This document shows, one piece after another, positions 39,339-47,784 of a DNA stretch of 64,000 bases. The stretch comes from Buttiauxella agrestis ATCC 33320 (GTDB lineage Bacteria > Pseudomonadota > Gammaproteobacteria > Enterobacterales > Enterobacteriaceae). Below the pieces are notes generated by a model. The model saw only the letters and a list, made by a program, of their open reading frames with translations. It searched no databases and was not told the DNA's origin. Both the position numbers and the translations under genes were made by a program. The stretch lies in contig NZ_JMPI01000057.1 of NCBI RefSeq assembly GCF_000735355.1, positions 62,001 through 126,000 on the forward strand, read 5' to 3'. Numbering within the stretch: the stretch's first letter is position 1; each line of letters opens with the position of its first letter.

Positions 39339-40454
39339 TTAGATTTCTTCAATACGCATACGTGATGCCAAAGCCCCACGCACCAAAACCAAACCAGATG
39401 CAACAATCACCCCCACCAATCCCGCCAGTATAATAATGAGTGCTTTACCCGGCCCGTCTTTTTTGAGTGGATATGATGGCTGCATTTGCAATTGATAAGG
39501 CGTGAAATCAACATTGCCAAGATTAATGGATTCTAATTGGCTCAGTGCATGCTCACGGTTTTGTAGTGATGCATTCATCTGCGCAACATCTTTAATCGAC
39601 TGCTCAATCTTCAACTTCTCGGTCAGCCCTTTAGAACCAAGGGAAACAGAGTAATCAGGATCATCTTTTACCGCCTGACCGTTGCTGTATACCGGTTTTT
39701 CCAGGCCCGCAGCGTTCGCCACCTGCAATGAGTATCCCAGGCGCTCCAGGTTAACGTTATGTTGGTTCTGGAGGTTAACACGGTCGAGAGCCAACTTATT
39801 TTTTTCAAATGCAACTTTGAGTTCGATTGCATTTTTCACATTGGTAATAACGTCTTTATTCACTTCAGCAGAAACAAAATCAATATAACTTTTCAGCAAT
39901 TGCTGGGCATCATCTGCGTCAGGCGCGGTAAAGCTGAGAGTCCATGAAGTGTAGGGAAGATTTTCGCTTTTTTTAGGGTCACTGTTGTCGAGCGCCTTAA
40001 ATTTTGCTGAAACATTGACGATCGCACGGTACAAGTCGCTCTTATCTACATTTGGGTTTTTCAGCAGAGTCTGTACATAAGGAGATTGAGCAAGGAATTT
40101 TTCGCGCACTTCCTGAGAATCAAATTTCTTTAAAAATTTATTATAGAGGCGACTAGCATCAAGATTGGTTTCGACACCAAGCACTGTCAAATCAACCACC
40201 GCACGGCGTAATTCAATAATATTGCTATTTTCAGGTGGCGTGATAACCGCCTCGCTGGTCCATTTTTGTGGAAGCAGGAAACTGGCGGCCAATCCGCACA
40301 ATGCGAACAGAAGCGTAATCGTGACTATCTGCTTTTTCGCGGCGTAAAGAGTCGATAATAGGCTCAATAAGTCTATCTCTTCATGCTGTGGTGCCACGAG
40401 TGGATAAGATGACGTATTTTCTAAAAGATTGGATTTCATTTCTATGGAAGACAT
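39339..40454 (-). CDS. fepE: Wzz/FepE-type O-antigen chain-length regulator
   Basis: A 371-residue polysaccharide co-polymerase. The N-terminal membrane helix (IVTITLLFALCGLAASFLL) is followed by PQKWTSEAVITPP, a long periplasmic coiled-coil region, and the proline-rich C-terminal helix near PLKKDGPGKALIIILAGLVG. The start and the YSNGQAVKDDPDYSVSLG stretch follow E. coli FepE (377 residues), which gives very long O-antigen. E. coli keeps fepE in the enterobactin region; here it stands alone next to pectin genes. No good ribosome site is seen before 40454; an alternative ATG is at 40439. Confidence 0.85.
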   Translation of the reverse strand: MSSIEMKSNLLENTSSYPLVAPQHEEIDLLSLLSTLYAAKKQIVTITLLFALCGLAASFLLPQKWTSEAVITPPENSNIIELRRAVVDLTVLGVETNLDASRLYNKFLKKFDSQEVREKFLAQSPYVQTLLKNPNVDKSDLYRAIVNVSAKFKALDNSDPKKSENLPYTSWTLSFTAPDADDAQQLLKSYIDFVSAEVNKDVITNVKNAIELKVAFEKNKLALDRVNLQNQHNVNLERLGYSLQVANAAGLEKPVYSNGQAVKDDPDYSVSLGSKGLTEKLKIEQSIKDVAQMNASLQNREHALSQLESINLGNVDFTPYQLQMQPSYPLKKDGPGKALIIILAGLVGVIVASGLVLVRGALASRMRIEEI

Positions 40455-40816
40455 AACTAGCCAGTTTTTAAAATATTAAGAAAAAGACCCGCTTTCGATA
40501 CTCACACCAGTGAGTGCATTACCTACGTCATATTTTTGGTAAGCAAGTAAGATTTAAACGGCGAGAAAGTAGGTATTTCTGTTCCTTATTCGTGTCATTG
40601 TCGGGGCGAATACCCACAGCAGACAACAACCCGACTAATACGTAACATTCAGATAACAAAGAAACAAATTCACACCCAAATATGAAGCCCTTCTTTGAAG
40701 CGCCATTATTAACAAGAATTGTCTGAAAGACAACCACCAACTCTTGCAGTTTTTAAATTCGCAAAAATCGTGTTCTCTTTTACCGTTCCGCTGCAAAACC
40801 TCGTTCCCTTCACATA

Positions 40817-40848
40817 TTCAAAACAGTGTTTCGACTTTGATCACATTT
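40817..40848. promoter_or_regulatory. KdgR box overlapping a CRP-like site upstream of togM
   Basis: The KdgR core AAAACAGTGTTTC (19-mer 40817-40835) is joined to a CRP-like site (40827-40848) whose right half TGATCACATTT is perfect and left half weak. The 572-base spacer 40455-41026 otherwise holds a second KdgR box and no convincing gene. Confidence 0.7.
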
Positions 40849-40892
40849 CCTTCATGAATCGAATGACTCAGTTACAAATCGTAATAAGATTA

Positions 40893-40911
40893 TTTAAAAC
40901 GCTGTTTTACA
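40893..40911. promoter_or_regulatory. Second KdgR box upstream of togM
   Basis: TTTAAAACGCTGTTTTACA has a near-perfect palindromic core AAAAC-GCT-GTTTT, 76 bases downstream of the first box and 115 bases before the togM start. Confidence 0.7.
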
Positions 40912-41026
40912 AATCAGGAACCACGGTTCGGATGTTTATGAAATCTATAAAACGATATGGATAATGAGCAACTGTAACGGTGATTTAATATTTTAATATC
41001 AATCAATTACCAGGGAATGAATATGT

Positions 41027-41917
41027 ATGAATGAAAACAGAATGCTGGGATTGGCATGGATTTCACCCTACATAATAGGGTTGTTAGTCTTTACTGCCTT
41101 CCCGTTTGTTTCATCTTTCTTCCTCAGTTTTACTGAGTACGATTTGATGAACCCGCCGGTATTTAACGGTATCGAGAACTATCGCTACATGTTGACCGAA
41201 GATTCGCTCTTCTGGAAATCCATGGGTGTGACTTTTGCGTATGTGTTTTTAACCATTCCGTTAAAACTCGCATTCGCACTCGGCATCGCATTTGTTCTGA
41301 ACTTTAAACTGCGCGGCATCGGTTTCTTCCGTACTGCGTATTACATTCCGTCAATTCTTGGTAGCTCTGTCGCCATTGCTGTTTTGTGGCGCGCACTGTT
41401 TGCTATCGACGGCTTGCTGAACAGCTTTATTGGTGTGTTCGGTCTGGACCCGGTGAATTGGCTGGGTGAACCTTCACTGGCGCTGATGTCCGTTACGCTG
41501 CTGCGTGTCTGGCAGTTCGGTTCTGCGATGGTTATCTTCCTGGCGGCACTGCAAAACGTTCCGCAATCACAGTATGAAGCCGCGATGATCGACGGTGCGT
41601 CTAAATGGCAGATGTTCATGAAAGTGACCGTGCCTTTGATTACGCCAGTCATCTTCTTCAACTTCATCATGCAGACCACGCAGGCGTTCCAGGAGTTTAC
41701 CGCACCGTACATCATCACCGGTGGCGGCCCGACTCACTACACCTACTTGTTCTCGCTCTACATCTACGACACAGCGTTCAAATACTTCGATATGGGTTAT
41801 GGCGCAGCACTGGCGTGGGTACTGTTCCTGGTCGTGGCGGTCTTTGCCTCCATCGCCTTTAAGTCATCGAAATACTGGGTGTTCTACTCCGCAGATAAGG
41901 GAGGCAAAAATGGCTGA
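41027..41917 (+). CDS. togM: Oligogalacturonide ABC transporter permease TogM
   Basis: A 296-residue MalF-type permease with six hydrophobic helices and the EAA loop YEAAMIDGASKWQMFMKVTVPLI that docks to the ATPase. First gene of the togMNAB operon, preceded by KdgR boxes and a CRP-like site. Assigned to oligogalacturonide uptake by its neighbours (ogl, kduD, kdgM) and by similarity to the Dickeya system. The last 8 bases overlap togN. Confidence 0.88.
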   Translation: MNENRMLGLAWISPYIIGLLVFTAFPFVSSFFLSFTEYDLMNPPVFNGIENYRYMLTEDSLFWKSMGVTFAYVFLTIPLKLAFALGIAFVLNFKLRGIGFFRTAYYIPSILGSSVAIAVLWRALFAIDGLLNSFIGVFGLDPVNWLGEPSLALMSVTLLRVWQFGSAMVIFLAALQNVPQSQYEAAMIDGASKWQMFMKVTVPLITPVIFFNFIMQTTQAFQEFTAPYIITGGGPTHYTYLFSLYIYDTAFKYFDMGYGAALAWVLFLVVAVFASIAFKSSKYWVFYSADKGGKNG

Positions 41918-42824
41918 TATCCAACCAAGCCAGCTAGCGGCTAAAAATGCGACGGACCTTGCAGAAGAAGAGATCGCGCAGACTTTGCGCCGTGAAAAAA
42001 TCAGCCGCACCATCCGTTATATCGTGCTGATTATTGTCGGTCTGTTGATGCTCTACCCGTTGGTGTGGATGTTCTCTGCGGCGTTTAAACCGAACCATGA
42101 GATCTTCACCACGCTCGGTCTGTGGCCGTCAAACCCAACCAGCGACGGCTTCGTCAACGGCTGGAAAACCGGTACTGAGTACACCTTTGGCCACTACATG
42201 TGGAACACCATGCAGTATGTGATTCCCAAAGTGCTGCTGACCATTATCTCTTCAACGATTGTCGCTTACGGCTTCGCCCGTTTTGATATCCCGTTTAAGA
42301 AGTTTTGGTTTGCAACGTTGATTACCACCATGCTGCTGCCAAGCACCGTGCTGTTAATCCCGCAATACCTGATGTTCCGTGAAATGGGCATGTTGAATAG
42401 CTATCTGCCGCTGTGGCTGCCAATGGCATTCGCAACCCAGGGATTCTTTGTCTTCATGTTGATCCAGTTCCTGCGTGGCGTGCCACGTGATATGGAAGAA
42501 GCCGCGCAAATTGACGGCTGTAACTCCTTCCAGGTGCTGTGGTATGTGGTAGTGCCGATTCTGAAACCGGCCATTATCTCTGTCGCCCTGTTCCAGTTCA
42601 TGTGGTCAATGAACGACTTTATCGGGCCGCTGATTTATGTGTACAGCGTAGACAAATACCCAATTGCACTGGCGCTCAAAATGTCTATCGACGTGACTGA
42701 AGGCGCTCCATGGAACGAAATTCTGGCAATGGCGAGCATCTCCATTCTGCCATCGATCATCATCTTCTTCCTGGCTCAACGCTACTTCGTACAAGGCGTG
42801 ACCAGCAGCGGAATTAAAGGTTAA
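41910..42824 (+). CDS. togN: Oligogalacturonide ABC transporter permease TogN
   Basis: 304 residues from the ATG at 41910, with AAGGGAGG just upstream and an 8-base overlap with togM; the longer frame from 41721 reads through togM in another frame. A MalG-type permease with six helices and the EAA loop MEEAAQIDGCNSFQVLWYVVVPIL. Forms the membrane channel with TogM. Confidence 0.88.
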   Translation: MADIQPSQLAAKNATDLAEEEIAQTLRREKISRTIRYIVLIIVGLLMLYPLVWMFSAAFKPNHEIFTTLGLWPSNPTSDGFVNGWKTGTEYTFGHYMWNTMQYVIPKVLLTIISSTIVAYGFARFDIPFKKFWFATLITTMLLPSTVLLIPQYLMFREMGMLNSYLPLWLPMAFATQGFFVFMLIQFLRGVPRDMEEAAQIDGCNSFQVLWYVVVPILKPAIISVALFQFMWSMNDFIGPLIYVYSVDKYPIALALKMSIDVTEGAPWNEILAMASISILPSIIIFFLAQRYFVQGVTSSGIKG

Positions 42825-42837
42825 GTGAGGGAATATC

Positions 42838-43965
42838 ATGGCTGAAGTTATTTTCAACAAATTGCAAAAAGTTTACTCCAACGGCTTCCAGGCGGTTCAT
42901 GGTATCGACCTGAAAATTGAAGACGGTGAATTTATGGTTATCGTCGGCCCATCTGGCTGCGCGAAATCAACCACCCTGCGTATGCTGGCGGGTCTTGAAA
43001 CCATCAGCGGCGGTGAAGTCAGAATCGGCGACCGCGTGGTGAACAACCTGGCTCCTAAATCTCGTGGGATTGCGATGGTGTTCCAGAACTACGCGCTCTA
43101 TCCACACATGACGGTGCGCGAAAACCTGGCGTTCGGCCTGAAACTGAGCAAGCTGCCAAAACAGCAAATCGAGTCCCAGGTAAATGAAGCAGCGAAAATC
43201 CTTGAGCTGGATGAGCTGATGGACCGCCTGCCGCGTCAGCTTTCTGGCGGCCAGGCACAACGTGTGGCCGTTGGCCGTGCGATTGTGAAAAAACCGGATG
43301 TGTTCTTATTTGACGAACCGTTATCCAACCTGGATGCCAAGCTGCGTGCGTCGATGCGTATTCGTATCTCCGACCTGCACAAACAGCTCAAGAAGAGCGG
43401 CAAACCCGCGACCACCGTTTACGTTACCCACGATCAGACCGAAGCGATGACCATGGGCGACCGTATCTGCGTGATGAAACTGGGCCACATCATGCAGGTG
43501 GATACGCCAGATAATCTTTATCACTACCCGAAAAACATGTTCGTGGCAGGCTTTATCGGTGCGCCAGAAATGAACATTCGCCCGAGCAAACTGATCGAGA
43601 AAGAAGGCCGTCTGCAAATTAGCGTCGGCAACGATACGCTGGCATTGAACGAGCGCCAGCAGAAGCGCTGTGCGGAGTACAAAGATCAGGACATTTTCTT
43701 CGGCATCCGTCCTGAGTTTATTTCAATCTCTGATGAACCGTTCGCTGAAAGCCATTCAAGCGGTGAAATGGTGCGTGTAGAGAATATGGGCCACGAATTC
43801 TTCATCTACCTGAAAGTAGCTGATTTTGAAATGACCTGCCGCATCCCTTCCGATGAAGCTAAGCCAATGATTGAGAAAGGCCTTCACCGCAAGGTGTATT
43901 TCAAGTTTGACATGGAAAAATGTCATATTTTCGACGCTAAAACAGAACAAAACATCTCACTCTGA
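42838..43965 (+). CDS. togA: Oligogalacturonide ABC transporter ATPase TogA
   Basis: A 375-residue ATPase of the MalK/UgpC type. Walker A GPSGCAKST at residues 37-45 (Ala42 in place of the usual Gly), Q-loop VFQNYALYP, signature LSGGQ at 135-139, Walker B VFLFDE at 155-160, then an OB-type C-terminal regulatory domain. It starts 13 bases after togN and ends 15 bases before the togB start used here. UgpC-type ATPases are sometimes shared among importers; here a dedicated one is encoded. Confidence 0.9.
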   Translation: MAEVIFNKLQKVYSNGFQAVHGIDLKIEDGEFMVIVGPSGCAKSTTLRMLAGLETISGGEVRIGDRVVNNLAPKSRGIAMVFQNYALYPHMTVRENLAFGLKLSKLPKQQIESQVNEAAKILELDELMDRLPRQLSGGQAQRVAVGRAIVKKPDVFLFDEPLSNLDAKLRASMRIRISDLHKQLKKSGKPATTVYVTHDQTEAMTMGDRICVMKLGHIMQVDTPDNLYHYPKNMFVAGFIGAPEMNIRPSKLIEKEGRLQISVGNDTLALNERQQKRCAEYKDQDIFFGIRPEFISISDEPFAESHSSGEMVRVENMGHEFFIYLKVADFEMTCRIPSDEAKPMIEKGLHRKVYFKFDMEKCHIFDAKTEQNISL

Positions 43966-43980
43966 CAGGAGTCTATGATA

Positions 43981-45270
43981 ATGAAAAAAGTGCTGTTAAG
44001 TACCCTGATTACCTCTACCTTAGCAATGGCTGCCGGCTCTGCATTCGCGGCAGATGATGTTGATTTACGTATGTCCTGGTGGGGCGGTAATGGCCGCCAT
44101 CAGGTCACACTGAAAGCGGTGGAAGAGTTCCAGAAACAACATCCGAATATTAAAGTGAAATCGGAATACACCGGTTGGGACGGCCACCTTTCGCGTCTGA
44201 CTACTCAGATTGCTGGCGGTACCGAGCCTGACGTCATGCAAACGAACTGGAACTGGCTGCCCATTTTCTCTAAAACCGGCACCGGCTTCTACGACCTGAA
44301 TACCGTGAAGGGCGATTTGGATCTGGCGCAATTTGATCCGAAAGAACTGCAATCCACCACGGTTGACGGCAAGCTGAACGGGATCCCAATTTCCGTGACC
44401 GCGCGCGTGTTCTATTTCAACGACGAAACCTGGAAAAAGGCCGGCATCTCATACCCTAAAACCTGGGAAGAGTTGATGGCTGCGGGCAAAACTTTTGAAA
44501 GCAAACTGGGCAAACAGTACTTCCCGGTGGTGTTAGAACACCAGGATACGCTTTCTCTGCTGCGCTCTTACATGGTCCAGAAATACAACATTCCTGAAAT
44601 CGACACGGCGAAAAAGCAGTTTGGCTACAGCAAAGAACAGTGGGTCGAGTTCTTTGGCATGTACAAAAAACTCATTGATAGCCACGTGATGCCTGACACC
44701 AAATACTATGCGTCATTTGGTAAGAGCAACATGTACGAAATGAAGCCGTGGATTGAAGGCGAATGGGCGGGGACTTACATGTGGAACTCCACCATTAACA
44801 AGTATTCCGACAACCTGAAACCACCAGCAAAACTTGAGCTGGGTTCTTACCCAATGTTGCCAGGTGCAACTGATGCCGGTCTGTTCTTCAAACCTGCGCA
44901 GATGTTCTCAATCAGCAAAACGACTAAGCATCCAAAAGAAGCCGCGATGCTGATCAACTTCCTGCTGAACGAAAAAGCAGGCGTTGAAGCGCTGGGTCTG
45001 GAGCGTGGTGTTCCATTGAGCAAAGCAGCAGTGACACAATTAACGGCCGATGGCGTGATCAAAGATAACGACCCGGCGGTTGCGGGCCTGAAACTGGCAC
45101 AATCGCTGCCAAACAAACTGTCGACATCGCCATACTTTGACGATCCGCAGATTGTTTCGCTGTTCGGGACTTCTTTGCAGTACATCGACTATGGCCAGAA
45201 ATCCGTAGAAGAAACGGCTGCTGAATTTGAACGCCAGGGTAATCGTATTCTGAAACGCGCAATGCGCTAA
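43981..45270 (+). CDS. togB: Oligogalacturonide-binding periplasmic protein TogB
   Basis: 429 residues from the ATG at 43981; an ATG two codons earlier (43975) is only three bases from AGGAG, too close, while 43981 is nine bases away. The signal peptide ends AFA|ADD (about residue 22). The mature part is a solute-binding protein of the maltose-binding type (DLRMSWWGGNGRHQVTLKAVEEFQ). Delivers pectin oligomers to TogMN. Closes the operon before a terminator. Confidence 0.88.
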   Translation: MKKVLLSTLITSTLAMAAGSAFAADDVDLRMSWWGGNGRHQVTLKAVEEFQKQHPNIKVKSEYTGWDGHLSRLTTQIAGGTEPDVMQTNWNWLPIFSKTGTGFYDLNTVKGDLDLAQFDPKELQSTTVDGKLNGIPISVTARVFYFNDETWKKAGISYPKTWEELMAAGKTFESKLGKQYFPVVLEHQDTLSLLRSYMVQKYNIPEIDTAKKQFGYSKEQWVEFFGMYKKLIDSHVMPDTKYYASFGKSNMYEMKPWIEGEWAGTYMWNSTINKYSDNLKPPAKLELGSYPMLPGATDAGLFFKPAQMFSISKTTKHPKEAAMLINFLLNEKAGVEALGLERGVPLSKAAVTQLTADGVIKDNDPAVAGLKLAQSLPNKLSTSPYFDDPQIVSLFGTSLQYIDYGQKSVEETAAEFERQGNRILKRAMR

Positions 45271-45295
45271 TTATTCAGCCTAAGTATTGAAATTC

Positions 45296-45335
45296 ATGCC
45301 CTGCCCGTTTCATCGCGTGGCGGGGCATTTTTTTT
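45296..45335 (+). terminator. Terminator between togB and the first ogl gene
   Basis: ATGCCCTGCC pairs with GGCGGGGCAT (one T.G), then eight T. It lies 26 bases after togB and 21 bases before the ogl start. ogl has a good ribosome site but no evident promoter of its own in the gap, so partial read-through may set a lower dose of the lyase. Confidence 0.85.
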
Positions 45336-45355
45336 AGATTCTCAGGAGAATCGTT

Positions 45356-46486
45356 ATGGCTAAGGGTAAGAAAATTCAACTTTCCTTCCGCGCCCGACGC
45401 GACAAGGAAACCGGTACGGAAGTGCTTCGTTTAACGCCCCCGCACATCATTTGTCACCGCAATTATTTCTATCAAAAATGTTTTAGTCACGACGGGCAGC
45501 GGCTGATTTTCGGCGGCGCGTTCGAAGGGCACTGGAATTATTATGCGCTGGATTTAGAGAAACAAATTGCCACGCAGCTAACGGAAGGCGAAGGCGACAA
45601 CACCTTCGGCGGATTTTTGTCGGCTGACGACCGGTCACTGTGGTATGTGAAAAACACCCGCGAACTACGCCGCGTCGATCTGGAGTCGCTCGAAGAATAC
45701 GTCGTGTATGAAGTCGATGACGAATGGGTGGCTTACGGCACCTGGGTGGCGAATTCTGATTGCAGCCAACTGGTGGGGATTGAAATCAAAAAGAGCGACT
45801 GGTCACCGCTCACCACCTGGCAAAAATTCCGTGATTTCTATTTCACGAATCCGGAATGCCGTTTGATTCGTATTGATTTAAACAGCGGCGAGCAGCAAGT
45901 CATCCTGCAAGAAAAACGCTGGCTGGGCCATCCGATTTACCGTCCGTTCGACGACGAAACCGTCGCGTTTTGTCATGAAGGTCCGCGCGATGCTATTGAT
46001 GCCCGCATGTGGCTGATTAACCAGGATGGCAGCAATCTGCGTAAAGTTCGCCAGCATCAGGAAGGTGAGAGTTTTACTCATGAATTCTGGGTACCGGACG
46101 GGTCTGCTCTCTATTACGTCGCGCATAAAGAAGGCGACGCGCACCGCTATTTGTGCAGCGCCGACCCGCAAACGCTGGAGAATCGTCAACTGCGTACCAT
46201 TCCGCCATGCTCACATTTAATGAGCAACCACGACGGCTCGCTGGTTGTCGGAGACGGCGCACCGCATAAAACGGGAAATATCGATCTTAACGATCCCTTC
46301 ATTTGGGTGTTCGATCTTAAGAAAGGAACGCAGAAAGCGGTTTGTAGCCACAACACCTCCTGGAAAGTGTTGGATGGCGACCGTCAGGTGACGCATCCAC
46401 ATCCGTCATTTAGCCCGGATAACCAATGGGTGCTCTACACCTCCGACGAAGAAGGCATGCCTGCGTTGTATTTAGCGAGGGTATAG
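45356..46486 (+). CDS. ogl: Oligogalacturonide lyase, copy 1 (shorter)
   Basis: A 376-residue cytoplasmic PL22 lyase that splits digalacturonides into DKI-type monomers. A seven-bladed propeller with repeated motifs, e.g. CHRNYFYQKCF, GDNTFGGFLS, WLGHPIYRPFDD, FCHEGPRD and THPHPSFSPD; the metal-ligand His pattern (HEFW, CSHLMSN, HPHP) is kept. It is 15 residues shorter than copy 2 (47785-48960), mainly by loss of a loop around residue 305 and of the C-terminal tail. Downstream of togB, AGGAG at seven bases from the start. Confidence 0.92.
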   Translation: MAKGKKIQLSFRARRDKETGTEVLRLTPPHIICHRNYFYQKCFSHDGQRLIFGGAFEGHWNYYALDLEKQIATQLTEGEGDNTFGGFLSADDRSLWYVKNTRELRRVDLESLEEYVVYEVDDEWVAYGTWVANSDCSQLVGIEIKKSDWSPLTTWQKFRDFYFTNPECRLIRIDLNSGEQQVILQEKRWLGHPIYRPFDDETVAFCHEGPRDAIDARMWLINQDGSNLRKVRQHQEGESFTHEFWVPDGSALYYVAHKEGDAHRYLCSADPQTLENRQLRTIPPCSHLMSNHDGSLVVGDGAPHKTGNIDLNDPFIWVFDLKKGTQKAVCSHNTSWKVLDGDRQVTHPHPSFSPDNQWVLYTSDEEGMPALYLARV

Positions 46487-46494
46487 ATATAAAA

Positions 46495-46519
46495 AAACCT
46501 CCTGAAAATCAGGAGGTTT
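46495..46519. terminator. Bidirectional terminator between ogl copy 1 and kduD
   Basis: A perfect 11-pair stem AAACCTCCTGA/TCAGGAGGTTT with a three-base loop and A/T-rich flanks serves the convergent genes. Confidence 0.85.
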
Positions 46520-46536
46520 CTACTTCGCTTGCGTTT

Positions 46537-46613
46537 GTCGGGGGCGCTACGCTTGCCCGACCTACCGAAAGGATTGGATTTTGTAGGGTGGATAAGCGCC
46601 AGCGCCATCCACC
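46537..46613. repeat. REP-like extragenic palindromes
   Basis: Two imperfect palindromes: one with TCGGG/CCCGA arms (46537-46564) and one with GGTGGAT/ATCCACC arms around AAGCGCCAGCGCC (46583-46613). Composition and form are those of enterobacterial REP/BIME units. They lie between convergent stops, a usual place. Confidence 0.65.
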
Positions 46614-46631
46614 GTTTACATCAATCCTAAA

Positions 46632-47393
46632 TTAACGCGCTAACCAGCCGCCATCAACCGCAACGGTGTAACCGTTGATGTAATCAGAAGCGGTTGATGC
46701 CAGGAACACGATTGGACCTTTCAGATCTTCTGGCAGACCCCAACGACCCGCTGGGATACGCTCAAGGATTGCCGCGCTACGCTCTTCGTCAGCACGCAGT
46801 TGCTGAGTATTGTTGGTCGCCATATAACCCGGGGCGATAGCATTCACGTTGATACCGTGTTGCGCCCACTCGTTCGCCAGCAGACGGGTCACGCCCATCA
46901 CCGCGCTCTTAGATGCGGTGTAAGAAGGAACGCGGATACCGCCCTGGTAAGAAAGCATAGAAGCGATGTTGATGATTTTGCCGCCTTTGCCCTGAGCAAT
47001 GAACTGGCGAGCCACAGCCTGAGACATAAAGAACACGCTCTTGATGTTCAGGTTCATCACGTCGTCCCAGTCTTTTTCGCTGAAGTTGATCGCGTCTTCG
47101 CGACGAATAAGACCCGCATTGTTCACCAGGATGTCGATTTGGCCGAACTCAGCAACCGCACGCTCCAGCAGCGACGGAATACCATCAATCTGACGCAGGT
47201 CAGCAGTCAGGCTCAGGAAGCGACGGCCCATCGCGGTCACGCGCTCGATGGTTTCAGTTGGCTCAACAATGTTGATACCCACGATGTCACAGCCCGCTTC
47301 TGCCAGACCGATAGCCATACCCTGGCCCAGGCCAGTATCACAACCTGTCACAACAGCAACTTTACCTTCCAGGGAGAACGAATCCAAAATCAT
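46632..47393 (-). CDS. kduD: 2-dehydro-3-deoxy-D-gluconate 5-dehydrogenase KduD
   Basis: A 253-residue SDR, the same length as E. coli KduD. NAD site TGCDTGLGQG at residues 16-25, NNAG at 91-94, catalytic Tyr158 and Lys162 in YTASK. It reduces 2,5-diketo-3-deoxygluconate to KDG, after KdgF/KduI. Divergent from ogl copy 2; two KdgR boxes lie 139-180 bases upstream of its start. KduI, its usual partner, is not in the window. Confidence 0.95.
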   Translation of the reverse strand: MILDSFSLEGKVAVVTGCDTGLGQGMAIGLAEAGCDIVGINIVEPTETIERVTAMGRRFLSLTADLRQIDGIPSLLERAVAEFGQIDILVNNAGLIRREDAINFSEKDWDDVMNLNIKSVFFMSQAVARQFIAQGKGGKIINIASMLSYQGGIRVPSYTASKSAVMGVTRLLANEWAQHGINVNAIAPGYMATNNTQQLRADEERSAAILERIPAGRWGLPEDLKGPIVFLASTASDYINGYTVAVDGGWLAR

Positions 47394-47531
47394 GTAGGTT
47401 TCCTTTTTTATACGGGCTTGCTGTTAGCGCAAGCATCTCGGGGAAAATTTGTCTGCGCTAACTGCGCCATTCATAAATCACTTACGGTAAAAACAGTGTT
47501 CCGTAATCTTTGATGGAGTAATACTAATCTT

Positions 47532-47573
47532 GTTGAAACCTCTTTTCAATTATAAATGAAACGATGTTTCAAC
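47532..47573. promoter_or_regulatory. Two KdgR boxes upstream of kduD
   Basis: 47532-47550 reads GTTGAAACCTCTTTTCAAT and 47555-47573 reads AATGAAACGATGTTTCAAC; both have the GAAAC-N3-TTTTC/GTTTC core, side by side with centres 23 bases apart. Confidence 0.75.
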
Positions 47574-47659
47574 TTTTGAGAGATAGTTTTCAAATTTGAT
47601 ATTCCGATCACGGTTACCCGCCATTTTTCCCGCCTGATCCATCAGTCTGATAAAAGTAT

Positions 47660-47695
47660 TGTGAATGTTGTCACCGTTTAGTGAATGCAATCACA
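47660..47695. promoter_or_regulatory. Tandem CRP sites upstream of ogl copy 2
   Basis: TGTGA-ATGTTG-TCACC (47660-47675) and AGTGA-ATGCAA-TCACA (47680-47695) each match the CRP core at nine of ten positions. Their centres are 20 bases apart, two helical turns, and they sit just upstream of the KdgR box at 47699. Confidence 0.7.
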
Positions 47696-47698
47696 CAT

Positions 47699-47717
47699 AT
47701 TGAAACAATGTTTTGAT
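47699..47717. promoter_or_regulatory. KdgR box upstream of ogl copy 2
   Basis: ATTGAAACAATGTTTTGAT has the full KdgR core GAAACAATGTTTT. It is 67 bases before the ogl start, probably over the promoter. Confidence 0.8.
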
Positions 47718-47784
47718 AAATTAACACCAGAAGTTCGAACATAAATTTTCGGCAGATATGAATTGCCATTTAAAGGAGAGCATC

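Noticed and set aside
40719-40964. An 81-codon frame upstream of togM
   Set aside because: It covers both KdgR boxes and the CRP-like site and has no ribosome site, so it is promoter DNA.
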